From Pseudomonas gozinkensis (lineage in GTDB: Bacteria; Pseudomonadota; Gammaproteobacteria; Pseudomonadales; Pseudomonadaceae), in assembly GCF_014863585.1 (NCBI RefSeq), contig NZ_CP062253.1, forward strand, positions 5,661,501-5,725,500: 64,000 bases of DNA, given 5' to 3'. Every line of letters starts with the position of its first letter. Position 1 is the stretch's first letter. This document shows positions 34,809-42,764 of the stretch, in pieces. Position numbers and translations under genes: made by a program. The notes beneath the pieces are model-generated. The model saw only the letters and a program-made list of their open reading frames with translations, did no database searches and was not told the origin of the DNA.

Positions 34809-35723
34809 GTGGCCGCTTACAACCTGCGTCAGTTGAAATACTTCATCACCACCGTCGAATGCGGCAGCGTCGCCGAAGCGTCGCGCAAGCTGTACATCGC
34901 GCAACCGGCGATCTCCACGGCAATCAAGGGGCTGGAAGACAGCTTCGGCGTGCAGCTGCTGATCCGTCATCACGCCCAGGGCGTGTCCCTGACACCGAGT
35001 GGTGCGCGGTTCTTCCGCAAGGCTCAGGAACTGCTGCGCATGGCCAAGGAGTTCGAACAGAACGCCCTCGCCGACAACGACGTGGTGGCCGGGCAGATCG
35101 ATATCGGCTGTTTTGAAACGGTCGCGCCGCTGTACCTGCCGCAACTGATTGCCGGCTTCTCGGCGCTGTATCCGGGAGTGAAGATCCGCATCCGCGACGG
35201 CGAACAACAGGAACTGGTGCAAGGCCTGACTTCGGGCACCTTCGACCTGGCAATCCTCTACAAACACGACCTCGACGCCACCATCGAAACCGAACCCCTG
35301 ATGCCGGCCCAACGGCCTTACGCCTTGCTGCCGGCTGATCACCGCTTCGCCCAGCTCAAGCAGGTTTCGCTGCGGGACTTGTGCCTGGAACCGATGATCC
35401 TGCTCGACGTACAACCGAGCCGCACCTACTTCGTCAGCCTGTTCGAAGAACTCGGGCTTTCGCCACGCATCGAGTTCAGCTCGCCATCGATCGAAATGGT
35501 GCGCGGCATGGTCGGTCAGGGTTTCGGCTTCTCGATCCTGGTCACCCGCCCGCATTCGGAATGCACCTACGACGGCAAGAAAGTCGTGTGCGTGGACATC
35601 GTCGAAGACGTCACCGGCTCAGGCCTGGTGGCCGCGTGGCTCAAACGCGGACAGCTGACCAAACCGGCGCAGTTGTTTGCCGATTATTGTCGGGAGCAGC
35701 TGACCGCGAAGGCCAGTCGCTGA
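34809..35723 (+). CDS. LysR-family regulator
   Basis: A 304-residue LysR protein. The helix-turn-helix is YFITTVECGSVAEASRKLYIAQPAISTAIKGLED, and the effector domain begins VAGQIDIGCFETVAPLYLP. The chosen start is GTG at 34809, six bases after GAGG; the open frame continues upstream to 34656, but that part runs through a hairpin and is not LysR-like. It is divergent from the aldehyde dehydrogenase/transaminase operon and probably activates it. Confidence 0.88.
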   Translation: MAAYNLRQLKYFITTVECGSVAEASRKLYIAQPAISTAIKGLEDSFGVQLLIRHHAQGVSLTPSGARFFRKAQELLRMAKEFEQNALADNDVVAGQIDIGCFETVAPLYLPQLIAGFSALYPGVKIRIRDGEQQELVQGLTSGTFDLAILYKHDLDATIETEPLMPAQRPYALLPADHRFAQLKQVSLRDLCLEPMILLDVQPSRTYFVSLFEELGLSPRIEFSSPSIEMVRGMVGQGFGFSILVTRPHSECTYDGKKVVCVDIVEDVTGSGLVAAWLKRGQLTKPAQLFADYCREQLTAKASR

Positions 35724-35726
35724 CTC

Positions 35727-38246
35727 TTACGTACCCCGCGGTTTGGCCCGGGCGGTAGCTTCGGCCACCAGCGGATCATCCGGCCAATAGTGCTTCGGAT
35801 ACCTCCCCTTCAGATCCTTCTTCACTTCGGCATAGGTGCTGCGCCAGAAGTTGGCCAGATCCTGGGTCACCTGCACCGGACGCCTTGCTGGCGACAGCAG
35901 GTGCAGTTTGACCACTTGCCGGCCGCCGGCGATGCGCGGTGTGTCGGCGAGGCCGAACAACTCCTGCAAACGCACGGCGAGAATCGGTGGTTGTTCGCTG
36001 TAGTCGAGGCGAATCGACGAGCCCGACGGCACGCTCAGGTGATGAGGCGCCTGTTCGTCGAGCTGTTGCGGCAGCGGCCAAGGCAGCAGATTACGCACGA
36101 TGCTCGACAGGTCGAGGTTGGCGAAATGGCTGAGTCGCGAGACTTTGCCCAGATAAGGCATCAACCAGTCTTCGAGGGTTTTCAGCAGCGTGGCGTCGCT
36201 GACATCCGGCCATTGGCTGTCGCCTTTGGCGTTCAGGTCGAGCTGACGCAGCAACGCGACTCGCGCCTGCCACTGGCGCAGTTCCGGGGTCCATGGCAGT
36301 AGTTCCAGACCTTTGCGCCGCACCAGATTGACCAGCGCCTGACTGCGAGCATTTTCATCGAGCCCGGTCAGCGGTTCGCGGCTGAGGATCAGTTCGCCGA
36401 CCTTGCGCTGACGCTCGGCGCGCAGCACGCCTTCGCGTTCGTCCCAGTCCAGTTGATCGACGGTGTGCACTTGTTCGGCCAGCACCGAATCGAACAGCGC
36501 CGGATCGAAATCTGCCGCCAGATAAATCCGCTCTTCGCGCTGACCCTGACGGCTGCCGAGGTCGGCGATGACGATCCACGGTTCCTTCATCAGGCTGTCG
36601 GCTTCGGCGAACAGCGCCGCGCGACCGTTGGCCAGACGATATTCAGCACCACCGGCACGCCGCTGCTGGGCGACGCGATCCGGATAGGCCAGCGCCAGCA
36701 GAGCGCCGAGCCAGCGCGGGTGATCCGGGTCGGCGACCGGTTCGCTGGCCTTACCGCGCAGGTAGCCGCGATATTGCCGCGCCAGTTGCCGGGCGCGCTG
36801 CACGCCGCCCTGGGCTCCGCGCGCCGCACGCTCTTCGCCGGACAGCAGCACCAGGCGACTGTGCAGATCCGCCCCGGCACCGCGCAGAATGTCGCGTTCG
36901 CCGAGCAACGCGGCGACATCGCACGCCATGTTCGCCAGCCCCAGCGCCTGACCGCGCAACAGCAAATGAGCGATGCGCGGGTGCGCCGGCAATTCAGCCA
37001 TTGCCTGACCGTGACGATTCAGGCTTTCGCCGTCCAGCGCACCGAGACGCTGCAACAAATCCTGAGCCTGTGCATAAGCGGCCGCTGGCGGCACGTCCAG
37101 CCAGATCAGATCACTCGGCGCCACGCCCCAGCGCCCGAGCTGCAAGGCCAGACCGGCAAGATCCGCCGAGAGGATTTCCGCACTGCCATAAGCCGCGAGT
37201 TGTTCGTGCTGATCCTGCGACCACAGGCGATAACACACGCCCGGTTCCAGACGCCCGGCCCGGCCCGCGCGCTGGGTGGCGCTGGCTTTGGAGATCCGTT
37301 GAGTGTCGAGGCGGGTCATGCCGCTGCCCGGATCGAAACGCGGCACCCGCGCCAGCCCGGCGTCGATCACCACCCGCACGCCGTTGATGGTCAGGCTGGT
37401 CTCGGCGATGTTGGTGGCCAGCACCACTTTGCGCTGGCCTGCCGGGGCCGGGTCGATGGCGGCGCGCTGGGCATTCAGGTCGAGTTCGCCGTGCAATGGG
37501 CAGAGCAACACGTCGCTGCGCTCACCGATAGCGTCCGCCAGTTGTTGATGCACACGGCGGATTTCTGCCTGCCCCGGCAGGAACACCAAGAGGCTGCCGG
37601 TTTCATCGTGCAGCGCTTCGAGCACCGTTTGCGTGACGCGCTGATCGATGTATTCGCCGGGCTGGAACGGCCGGCCCCAGCGCATCGTCACCGGGAACAT
37701 CCGGCCTTCGCTGCGCAGGATCGGCGCGTCGTCGAGCAACCCGGCCAGACGTTCGCCTTCAAGGGTGGCGGACATCAACAGAATCTTCAGCGGTTGTTCA
37801 GCTCGAAACAGCTCGCGACCGTTCAGACTGAGGGCCAGCGCCAGATCGGCGTCGAGGCTGCGTTCGTGGAATTCATCGAAGATCAGCAGGCCCACGCCTT
37901 CCAGCGCCGGGTCGTCCTGCAAGCGCCGGGTGAGGATGCCTTCGGTGACCACTTCGATGCGGGTGTTGGCGCCGACCTTGCTGTCGAGGCGGATGCGATA
38001 ACCGACGGTTTCACCGACCTTCTCGCCCAGCTCGCTGGCCAGCCGCTCCGCCGCTGCTCGGGCAGCCAGCCGACGCGGTTCGAGCATGAGAATGGTCTGC
38101 CCGTTCAGCCACGCTTCATCGAGCAGGGCCAAGGGCACGCGGGTGGTTTTACCGGCGCCGGGCGGTGCTTCGAGCACGGCTTCGTGGCGTGTCGCCAACG
38201 CTTCACGCAGGGCGGGTAAAACTTCATCGATTGGCAAAGAAATCAT
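35727..38246 (-). CDS. hrpB: ATP-dependent helicase HrpB
   Basis: An 839-residue DEAH/RHA-type helicase. Walker A APPGAGKTTRVPL is near residue 30, motif II is the HrpB variant DEFHE, motif III SATLE, and motif VI QRAGRAGRLEPG; the helicase-associated domain and a long C-terminal HrpB domain follow (ending ARAKPRGT). Its cellular role is poorly known. The start ATG at 38246 follows GGGAG by five bases. The stop lies three bases from the convergent LysR stop. Confidence 0.92.
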   Translation of the reverse strand: MISLPIDEVLPALREALATRHEAVLEAPPGAGKTTRVPLALLDEAWLNGQTILMLEPRRLAARAAAERLASELGEKVGETVGYRIRLDSKVGANTRIEVVTEGILTRRLQDDPALEGVGLLIFDEFHERSLDADLALALSLNGRELFRAEQPLKILLMSATLEGERLAGLLDDAPILRSEGRMFPVTMRWGRPFQPGEYIDQRVTQTVLEALHDETGSLLVFLPGQAEIRRVHQQLADAIGERSDVLLCPLHGELDLNAQRAAIDPAPAGQRKVVLATNIAETSLTINGVRVVIDAGLARVPRFDPGSGMTRLDTQRISKASATQRAGRAGRLEPGVCYRLWSQDQHEQLAAYGSAEILSADLAGLALQLGRWGVAPSDLIWLDVPPAAAYAQAQDLLQRLGALDGESLNRHGQAMAELPAHPRIAHLLLRGQALGLANMACDVAALLGERDILRGAGADLHSRLVLLSGEERAARGAQGGVQRARQLARQYRGYLRGKASEPVADPDHPRWLGALLALAYPDRVAQQRRAGGAEYRLANGRAALFAEADSLMKEPWIVIADLGSRQGQREERIYLAADFDPALFDSVLAEQVHTVDQLDWDEREGVLRAERQRKVGELILSREPLTGLDENARSQALVNLVRRKGLELLPWTPELRQWQARVALLRQLDLNAKGDSQWPDVSDATLLKTLEDWLMPYLGKVSRLSHFANLDLSSIVRNLLPWPLPQQLDEQAPHHLSVPSGSSIRLDYSEQPPILAVRLQELFGLADTPRIAGGRQVVKLHLLSPARRPVQVTQDLANFWRSTYAEVKKDLKGRYPKHYWPDDPLVAEATARAKPRGT

Positions 38247-38354
38247 GCTGGCTCCCAAACAGAGCCGCGAGTATAACGGCGAACTGCCAGGCGTTCGTCA
38301 GGGTCTTAACTTCACACGATGACGCTTCGTTAACAGATGACTCAGGAGATTCCC

Positions 38355-38774
38355 ATGCGCTTACCTTTTCGCCTGATCGGCGGTGTACTGGTTGCCACCC
38401 TGCTCACTCAGATCACCGCGTGCGGTTCGATTTTCTATCCCGACCGGCGCGGCCAGATCGACGGCAAGATCGACCCGGCGATTGCCGTGCTCGATGCCGT
38501 GGGCCTGCTGTTCTATATCCTTCCGGGCGTGATCGCATTTGCCGTGGACTTCGCCACCGGCGCGATCTACTTCGAACCGGGCCACACGGCGCAGGTCGAT
38601 CCGGCCAAGCTCAAGCAAGCCATCGGCCCGGACGGTCAGGTCGATAACTTGAAGTTGCAGGCTATTCTCGAAACCGAGCTGGGCCGCAATCTGCCGCTGG
38701 ACGATCCGCGCCTGATCCAGCACAAGGGCAGCACCCAGCAACTGGCGATGTTCGGCCTGCAACCTGCCGCATAA
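38355..38774 (+). CDS. Small lipoprotein, conserved in Pseudomonas
   Basis: A 139-residue protein with a lipoprotein signal: VATLLTQITACGSIF, lipobox ITA-Cys at about residue 25. The mature part has YPDRRGQIDGKIDPAIAVLD, a hydrophobic helix (VGLLFYILPGVIAFAVDFATGAIYF) and a charged C-terminus. Homologues are often mislabelled as polyribonucleotide nucleotidyltransferase; nothing here supports that name. CAGGAG is upstream of the ATG at 38355. Function unknown. Confidence 0.8.
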   Translation: MRLPFRLIGGVLVATLLTQITACGSIFYPDRRGQIDGKIDPAIAVLDAVGLLFYILPGVIAFAVDFATGAIYFEPGHTAQVDPAKLKQAIGPDGQVDNLKLQAILETELGRNLPLDDPRLIQHKGSTQQLAMFGLQPAA

Positions 38775-38789
38775 GGAATTGACGCACCC

Positions 38790-39686
38790 ATGACCACAAG
38801 CACCGAACACGCCCGTCTGCTGCGGCTGGCGACCCGCGCCTCGGTGGCGGTGGCCTGTACGCTGATCATCGCCAAAGCCATCGCCTGGTGGCTGAGCGGT
38901 TCGGTGAGCATGCTCGCCGGCCTCACCGACTCGGCCCTCGATGGTGTCACTTCGTTGCTCAATCTGCTGGCGGTGCATTACGCACTGCGTCCGGCGGATG
39001 ACGATCACCGTTATGGCCATGGCAAGGCCGAGTCCCTGGCGGGCATGGCGCAGGCGCTGTTCATTGGCGGCAGTGCGGTGCTGATCGCGTTTCAGGCTTA
39101 TGAGCGTTTGAACAATCCCGAACCGCTCGGCGCGCCGTGGCTGAGCATCGGGGTGATCGTGTTTTCCCTGTTGCTGACGGCGGCGCTGTTGATGCTGCAG
39201 CATCGGGTGATCAAGCAGACCGGTTCCAACGCGGTGCGGGCGGATTCGCTGCATTACCGATCGGACCTGTTGCTCAACGGTAGCATTCTGATTGCGCTGG
39301 TGTTGGCCGGATTGGGTTTCGATCAACTGGATGCGTGGTTTGGTCTGGGAATTGCGGCGTACATTCTGTGGAGCGCGATCCAGATCGCCCGGGAAAGTTT
39401 TTCGGTGCTGATGGATGAAGAGCTGCCGACGGATGTCAGTCAGCACATGCTCGAACTGGCGTGCGGCGTGCCGGGGGTGTTGGGCGCGCATGACTTGCGA
39501 ACACGGATTTCCGGCAATCACTGGTTCGTGCAGTTGCACCTGGAGTTGCCGGGGGAGCTGACGCTGTCAGTGGCTCACGGCATCAGCGATCAGGCGGCGG
39601 ATGCGATTCACAAGGCTTACCCACGGGCCGAAGTGCTGGTGCACGCCGACCCGCAGGAAGTGGTCAAAGCCGCCCGGGCTCAGTAG
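38790..39686 (+). CDS. fieF: Cation-efflux pump FieF-like (CDF family)
   Basis: A 298-residue cation diffusion facilitator with six helices and a cytoplasmic C-terminal domain. Metal-site motifs are LTDSALDG (helix 2, Asp-x-x-x-Asp type) and LHYRSDLLLNG (helix 5), and the loop DDDHRYGHGKAESLA is as in E. coli FieF. It exports zinc and iron using the proton gradient. It lies 15 bases after the lipoprotein gene. Its stop overlaps the convergent DUF6515 gene by seven bases. Confidence 0.9.
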   Translation: MTTSTEHARLLRLATRASVAVACTLIIAKAIAWWLSGSVSMLAGLTDSALDGVTSLLNLLAVHYALRPADDDHRYGHGKAESLAGMAQALFIGGSAVLIAFQAYERLNNPEPLGAPWLSIGVIVFSLLLTAALLMLQHRVIKQTGSNAVRADSLHYRSDLLLNGSILIALVLAGLGFDQLDAWFGLGIAAYILWSAIQIARESFSVLMDEELPTDVSQHMLELACGVPGVLGAHDLRTRISGNHWFVQLHLELPGELTLSVAHGISDQAADAIHKAYPRAEVLVHADPQEVVKAARAQ

Positions 39687-40729
39687 TTGACCTGATAACC
39701 GCGACTGCTCAGGCAATTGCCCTGTGCCTGACGGTAGGCCTGCACCACTTCTGGCGCCGGCTGGTAGGTTGCGGTACGCGGATTGAAGCCGCTCTGTTGC
39801 ACCGCGTACTGATAGCACTCATAGCCGTCGCGCTGAACCTGTTCCGGTGACTGACCGTTGGCCGGATAGGCTTCCACGTCATAACCATTGCCGGTCGGCT
39901 GCGGTGGCTGCTGCGACGGCGGCTCGACCACCACGTAATCCTGGGTCGCCTCCTGATAGGAGTAGTACGAGCCGGCGGCGAGGAACAGCAGCGAACCGCC
40001 GATCCACACTTCCCGCGCGTAATCAGGCAGATATTGGATGCGGATCCCGCGCGGCGGCTGGACCACGATGTAGCGCGGCCCCTGCGGGCGATACCAGTAG
40101 CCGCCGGAGTAGAAATAGTCCTGGCCGCGATATGGAACGCGGTAATCACGATCCGGGAAACGGTCGATCACATGGCCCGGCCGGTATTGCGGGCCAGGGC
40201 CCCAGCCGTTGCCATGACCGTCGGGGCGACCCGGCCAGCGGTTGTCGTTGGGGCGGTTGCCGGTCTGCCAGTTCTGGTGATAGCCATTTTGCGGGCGCTC
40301 GTCGCGGTAGTAGCCCTGACGCGGTTCCTGAGTCTGGCGCACGGTGTCGGGGCGCGGCTGGATCGGCAGGTCATTGGCCGGCAGTTGCGGCGGCGGTGGC
40401 GGCTGGCGCACCGGGTTGGGGTTGTACGCCGGACGTGGCTGGTTCTGGTTCTGCCACTGGCCATTGTTCGGTTGGCCGTGGTTCTGCTGACCGTTGTGCT
40501 CGAATTGGCGGCTGTTGTCGCCACGAATGATGTCGTTGTTCTGCCGCTGCGGATTGTTCTGGCCGTGGGGCTGATTGCCGCCGCCATGCCCCTGATTGTT
40601 GCCCTGATGCTCCGGCCCGCGTCCGCCGCCGTCGGGGCCTCGATTCTGCGGCTCATCCGCCAGCGCTTGCGCACCGACACTCACACACAGCAAACCAACA
40701 CTGGCCAGACGCCAGATGCGCGACTTCAT
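39680..40729 (-). CDS. DUF6515-type protein, exported, Gln/Asn/Pro-rich
   Basis: A 349-residue protein with a signal peptide (MKSRIWRLASVGLLCVSVGAQALA, cleavage near 24). Residues 25-190 are low complexity: repeated NQGHGGGNQPHGQNN-like runs of Gly, Asn, Gln, Pro and His. Then come a conserved aromatic segment (RVPYRGQDYFYSGGYWYRPQG), one hydrophobic stretch (EVWIGGSLLFLAAGSYYSY) and a C-terminal domain with two Cys (YECYQYAVQQ, QGNCLSSRGY), likely a disulphide. The Tyr/Trp motif and Cys-containing end are typical of DUF6515. GAGGA precedes the ATG at 40729. A cell-surface or periplasmic structural role is a guess. Confidence 0.8.
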   Translation of the reverse strand: MKSRIWRLASVGLLCVSVGAQALADEPQNRGPDGGGRGPEHQGNNQGHGGGNQPHGQNNPQRQNNDIIRGDNSRQFEHNGQQNHGQPNNGQWQNQNQPRPAYNPNPVRQPPPPPQLPANDLPIQPRPDTVRQTQEPRQGYYRDERPQNGYHQNWQTGNRPNDNRWPGRPDGHGNGWGPGPQYRPGHVIDRFPDRDYRVPYRGQDYFYSGGYWYRPQGPRYIVVQPPRGIRIQYLPDYAREVWIGGSLLFLAAGSYYSYQEATQDYVVVEPPSQQPPQPTGNGYDVEAYPANGQSPEQVQRDGYECYQYAVQQSGFNPRTATYQPAPEVVQAYRQAQGNCLSSRGYQVNY

Positions 40730-40867
40730 GAAATTCCTCACTGCGGACTAGAGCCTGAAATTAAGAGGGCGTGTAGCTAAGACCGGGGATGGGCACACCG
40801 GGTTCTGCTACAGGTTATCAGTCACGTCATTTATTTATTGAGCGAGAGGGGCCAAATCGCGGGCAAG

Positions 40868-40895
40868 AAAAAAGGGAGACCCGTCGGCCTCCCTT
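40868..40895 (-). terminator. Minus-strand intrinsic terminator in the DUF6515/Lrp gap
   Basis: On the minus strand AAGGGAG and CTCCCTT pair perfectly around a ten-base loop and run into T6. It is about 140 bases before the DUF6515 start and 45 bases beyond the stop of a small reading frame, so it most likely ends a short upstream transcript. Confidence 0.75.
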
Positions 40896-40940
40896 CTAGA
40901 GAACTTCGTCCTGGCTCGACGCTTTTGACGTCGGCTCACC

Positions 40941-41111
40941 TCACGCCGTCTTCTGGACAGTGTGCAGCTCGGGGGCCGGCACAACCCCGGTGGGGGTGGC
41001 GGCCGCGGCAGGCCGGATTGGGCGGGCCGCAGTGGACTGTGTTACCGAGCAGTGATTCTGGTGATAAGAATAGGCCTGAGGCCGCGACAGATGATTGCGA
41101 AGATTGCTCAA
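40941..41111 (-). CDS. Possible small protein or leader peptide (56 aa)
   Basis: A minus-strand frame from TTG (41111) to TGA: it starts SNLRNHLSRPQAYSYHQNH and ends PAPELHTVQKTA, with a central Ala/Pro/Thr-rich stretch. The second half has strongly G/C-ending codons, as real genes in this genome do. The start is weak, with no good ribosome site, and an upstream TTG at 41192 would overlap the Lrp gene. It is followed by an intrinsic terminator. I recognise no family. It could be a regulatory leader or a non-coding RNA with chance coding potential. Confidence 0.3.
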   Translation of the reverse strand: MSNLRNHLSRPQAYSYHQNHCSVTQSTAARPIRPAAAATPTGVVPAPELHTVQKTA

Positions 41112-41184
41112 ATAAACATCACTTGCGCAATTTTTAACCCTGGATAGATAATCCGCCGCAATAGTTAAGACAAAGGACCGTTTG

Positions 41185-41664
41185 ATGAGCAAACTCGACC
41201 GTTACGACCTGAGTATTTTGGCGGAATTGCAGCGCGACGCCCGCATCTCCAACCAGGAACTGGCCGAGCGCATCGGTCTGTCGCCCTCCCCGTGCTCGCG
41301 CCGGGTCAAGCAGCTGGAGGACGACGGCTACATTTCCCGCCAGGTCGCCCTGCTCGATCGCAAGATGCTCGGCCTGAGCCTGACCGCCTACGTGCTGATC
41401 GGCATGGACCGGCACACGCCGGAGCGTTTCGAGAACTTCGAAGCGGCGATCCGTACCCTGCCGCAAGTGCTGGAATGCAGTCTGGTCACCGGGGTGGATG
41501 CCGACTATCAGCTGAAAGTGGTGGTGCCGGACATGGATCACTATCAGAAGCTGCTGCTGGGGCACCTGACCCGGATCGAAGGCGTGACCAGCGTGCGCTC
41601 GAGCTTTGTGCTGAATCAGGTGCTCAACAGCACTGAATTGCCGCTGACTCATCTGCGCAGTTGA
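41185..41664 (+). CDS. Lrp/AsnC-family regulator
   Basis: A 159-residue Lrp-type regulator. The helix-turn-helix is ISNQELAERIGLSPSPCSRRVKQLEDDGYI and the AsnC effector domain runs about 70-150 (LVTGVDADYQLKVVVPDMDHY). It resembles Lrp proteins that control amino-acid catabolism or export. The ATG at 41185 follows AAAGGA. It is divergent from a possible small transcript and the DUF6515 gene. No metabolic partner gene is adjacent, so the regulated pathway is unclear. Confidence 0.9.
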   Translation: MSKLDRYDLSILAELQRDARISNQELAERIGLSPSPCSRRVKQLEDDGYISRQVALLDRKMLGLSLTAYVLIGMDRHTPERFENFEAAIRTLPQVLECSLVTGVDADYQLKVVVPDMDHYQKLLLGHLTRIEGVTSVRSSFVLNQVLNSTELPLTHLRS

Positions 41665-41670
41665 AACCGC

Positions 41671-41735
41671 CTTCGCGAGCAAGCTCGCTCCCACATTTGA
41701 AATGCATTTCCCTGTGGGAGCGAGCTTGCTCGCGC
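41671..41735. repeat. REP pair after the Lrp gene
   Basis: CGCGAGCAAGCTCGCTCCCACA followed 20 bases later by TGTGGGAGCGAGCTTGCTCGCG, the tail-to-tail arrangement also seen at 21461-21540 and 52401-52463. Confidence 0.9.
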
Positions 41736-41853
41736 AGAAGCCGGTGCAGGCGACGAATGACTGCGGCACACCGACGCAGGTCAATGCTGCGTCGTTGGCC
41801 GCTGGCGTATACTCCCGGCCGCCCTTTCAGCCGCGCAGCGCCGGAGATGCCCG

Positions 41854-42063
41854 ATGGATCCAGCAGTATTTGAAGAGTGGATGATGACCGGTCTGGTCAG
41901 CATCCTGATCATTTTCATGGGTTTCATCGTCTGGGATCTGGCGAAGAAGTCCAAGGCCGGGCGTTTCGGCTCGTTCATTCTGTTCTTCGTGCTGGGCCTG
42001 GGCGTGGCGGCGTTCATCATCAAAAGTGTGGTGATCGGCCTGATCGAATCCGGCGCCTTATAA
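41854..42063 (+). CDS. DUF2788-domain membrane protein
   Basis: A 69-residue protein of the DUF2788 family, with two transmembrane helices ([17 protein letters not shown] and [20 protein letters not shown]) separated by a basic KKSKAGR loop. Function unknown. A TATACT hexamer about 40 bases upstream may be its -10 element. The stop overlaps the convergent RluE gene by six bases. Confidence 0.85.
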   Translation: MDPAVFEEWMMTGLVSILIIFMGFIVWDLAKKSKAGRFGSFILFFVLGLGVAAFIIKSVVIGLIESGAL

Positions 42064-42693
42064 GCGCGCCGGCACTTCTTTCCACTGGCCCTGATCGAGC
42101 CCTTCGATCGTCCAGTCACCAATCCTGACCCGCACCAGCCGCAGCGTCGGCAGCCCGACCGCCGCCGTCATCCGCCGCACCTGGCGGTTGCGCCCTTCGC
42201 GAATCACCAGTTCCAGCCAGGTGGTCGGGATGGTTGCGCGAAAGCGTACCGGCGGATTGCGCGGCCACAGTTCAGGCTCCTCCAGTTGCCGCGCTTGCGC
42301 GGGCAAGGTCATGCCGTCATTCAACTCGACGCCGTCACGCAGGCGCTGCAACTGCTCGGCTGTCGGCACACCTTCGACCTGCACCCAATAGGTTTTCGCA
42401 AGCTTGTGCTTCGGGTCGGCGATCCGCGCCTGCAACTGGCCGTCGTTGGTCAGCAGCAGCAAACCTTCGCTGTCGCGGTCCAGCCGTCCGGCCGGGTAGA
42501 TGCCCGGAACGTCGATGTAATCCTTGAGCGTCGCCCGCCCTTCGCCGTCGCTGAATTGCGTCAGCACATCGAACGGTTTGTTGAACAGGATCAGCTTCGG
42601 CTCGGCCGGTGGCGCCTTGGCGACACGACGCGGGGTTGAAGAGGATGGCTTCGCGCCGGGACGGCGGGAAGGTGGACGCTGGGGACGGGACAT
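42058..42693 (-). CDS. rluE: 23S rRNA pseudouridine synthase RluE
   Basis: A 211-residue RsuA/RluB/E/F-type pseudouridine synthase; E. coli RluE modifies U2457. The catalytic motif is [20 protein letters not shown], holding the active-site Asp, and the C-terminal [16 protein letters not shown] is the family's RNA-binding motif. The N-terminus is a basic, Pro/Arg/Ser-rich extension without the S4 domain, as in RluE. Two starts are possible: ATG at 42693 (MSRPQRPP) and ATG at 42708; neither has a good ribosome site. Confidence 0.9.
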   Translation of the reverse strand: MSRPQRPPSRRPGAKPSSSTPRRVAKAPPAEPKLILFNKPFDVLTQFSDGEGRATLKDYIDVPGIYPAGRLDRDSEGLLLLTNDGQLQARIADPKHKLAKTYWVQVEGVPTAEQLQRLRDGVELNDGMTLPAQARQLEEPELWPRNPPVRFRATIPTTWLELVIREGRNRQVRRMTAAVGLPTLRLVRVRIGDWTIEGLDQGQWKEVPARL

Positions 42694-42764
42694 GGACAAA
42701 AACAACATCTAACGGTCAGGGCTGCCAATGCTAGTAGCCCGACCGTTAAATGACCATCGACAAA

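Larger units (their letters stand above)
40730..41184. other. Long intergenic region with a candidate small minus-strand transcript
   Basis: A 455-base gap between the divergent DUF6515 and Lrp genes. It contains an intrinsic terminator on the minus strand (40868-40895), a possible 56-codon minus-strand reading frame (40941-41111) and a weak promoter-like pair TTGCGG-N18-TTAAAA read on the minus strand around 41125-41160. The part nearest DUF6515 (40730-40860) holds its promoter; no other feature is clear. Confidence 0.5.

Noticed and set aside
40838..41137. Plus-strand 99-codon frame upstream of the Lrp gene
   Set aside because: Its product is Pro/Arg/Gly-rich without a recognisable pattern, its start lacks a ribosome site, and it runs through the terminator hairpin.
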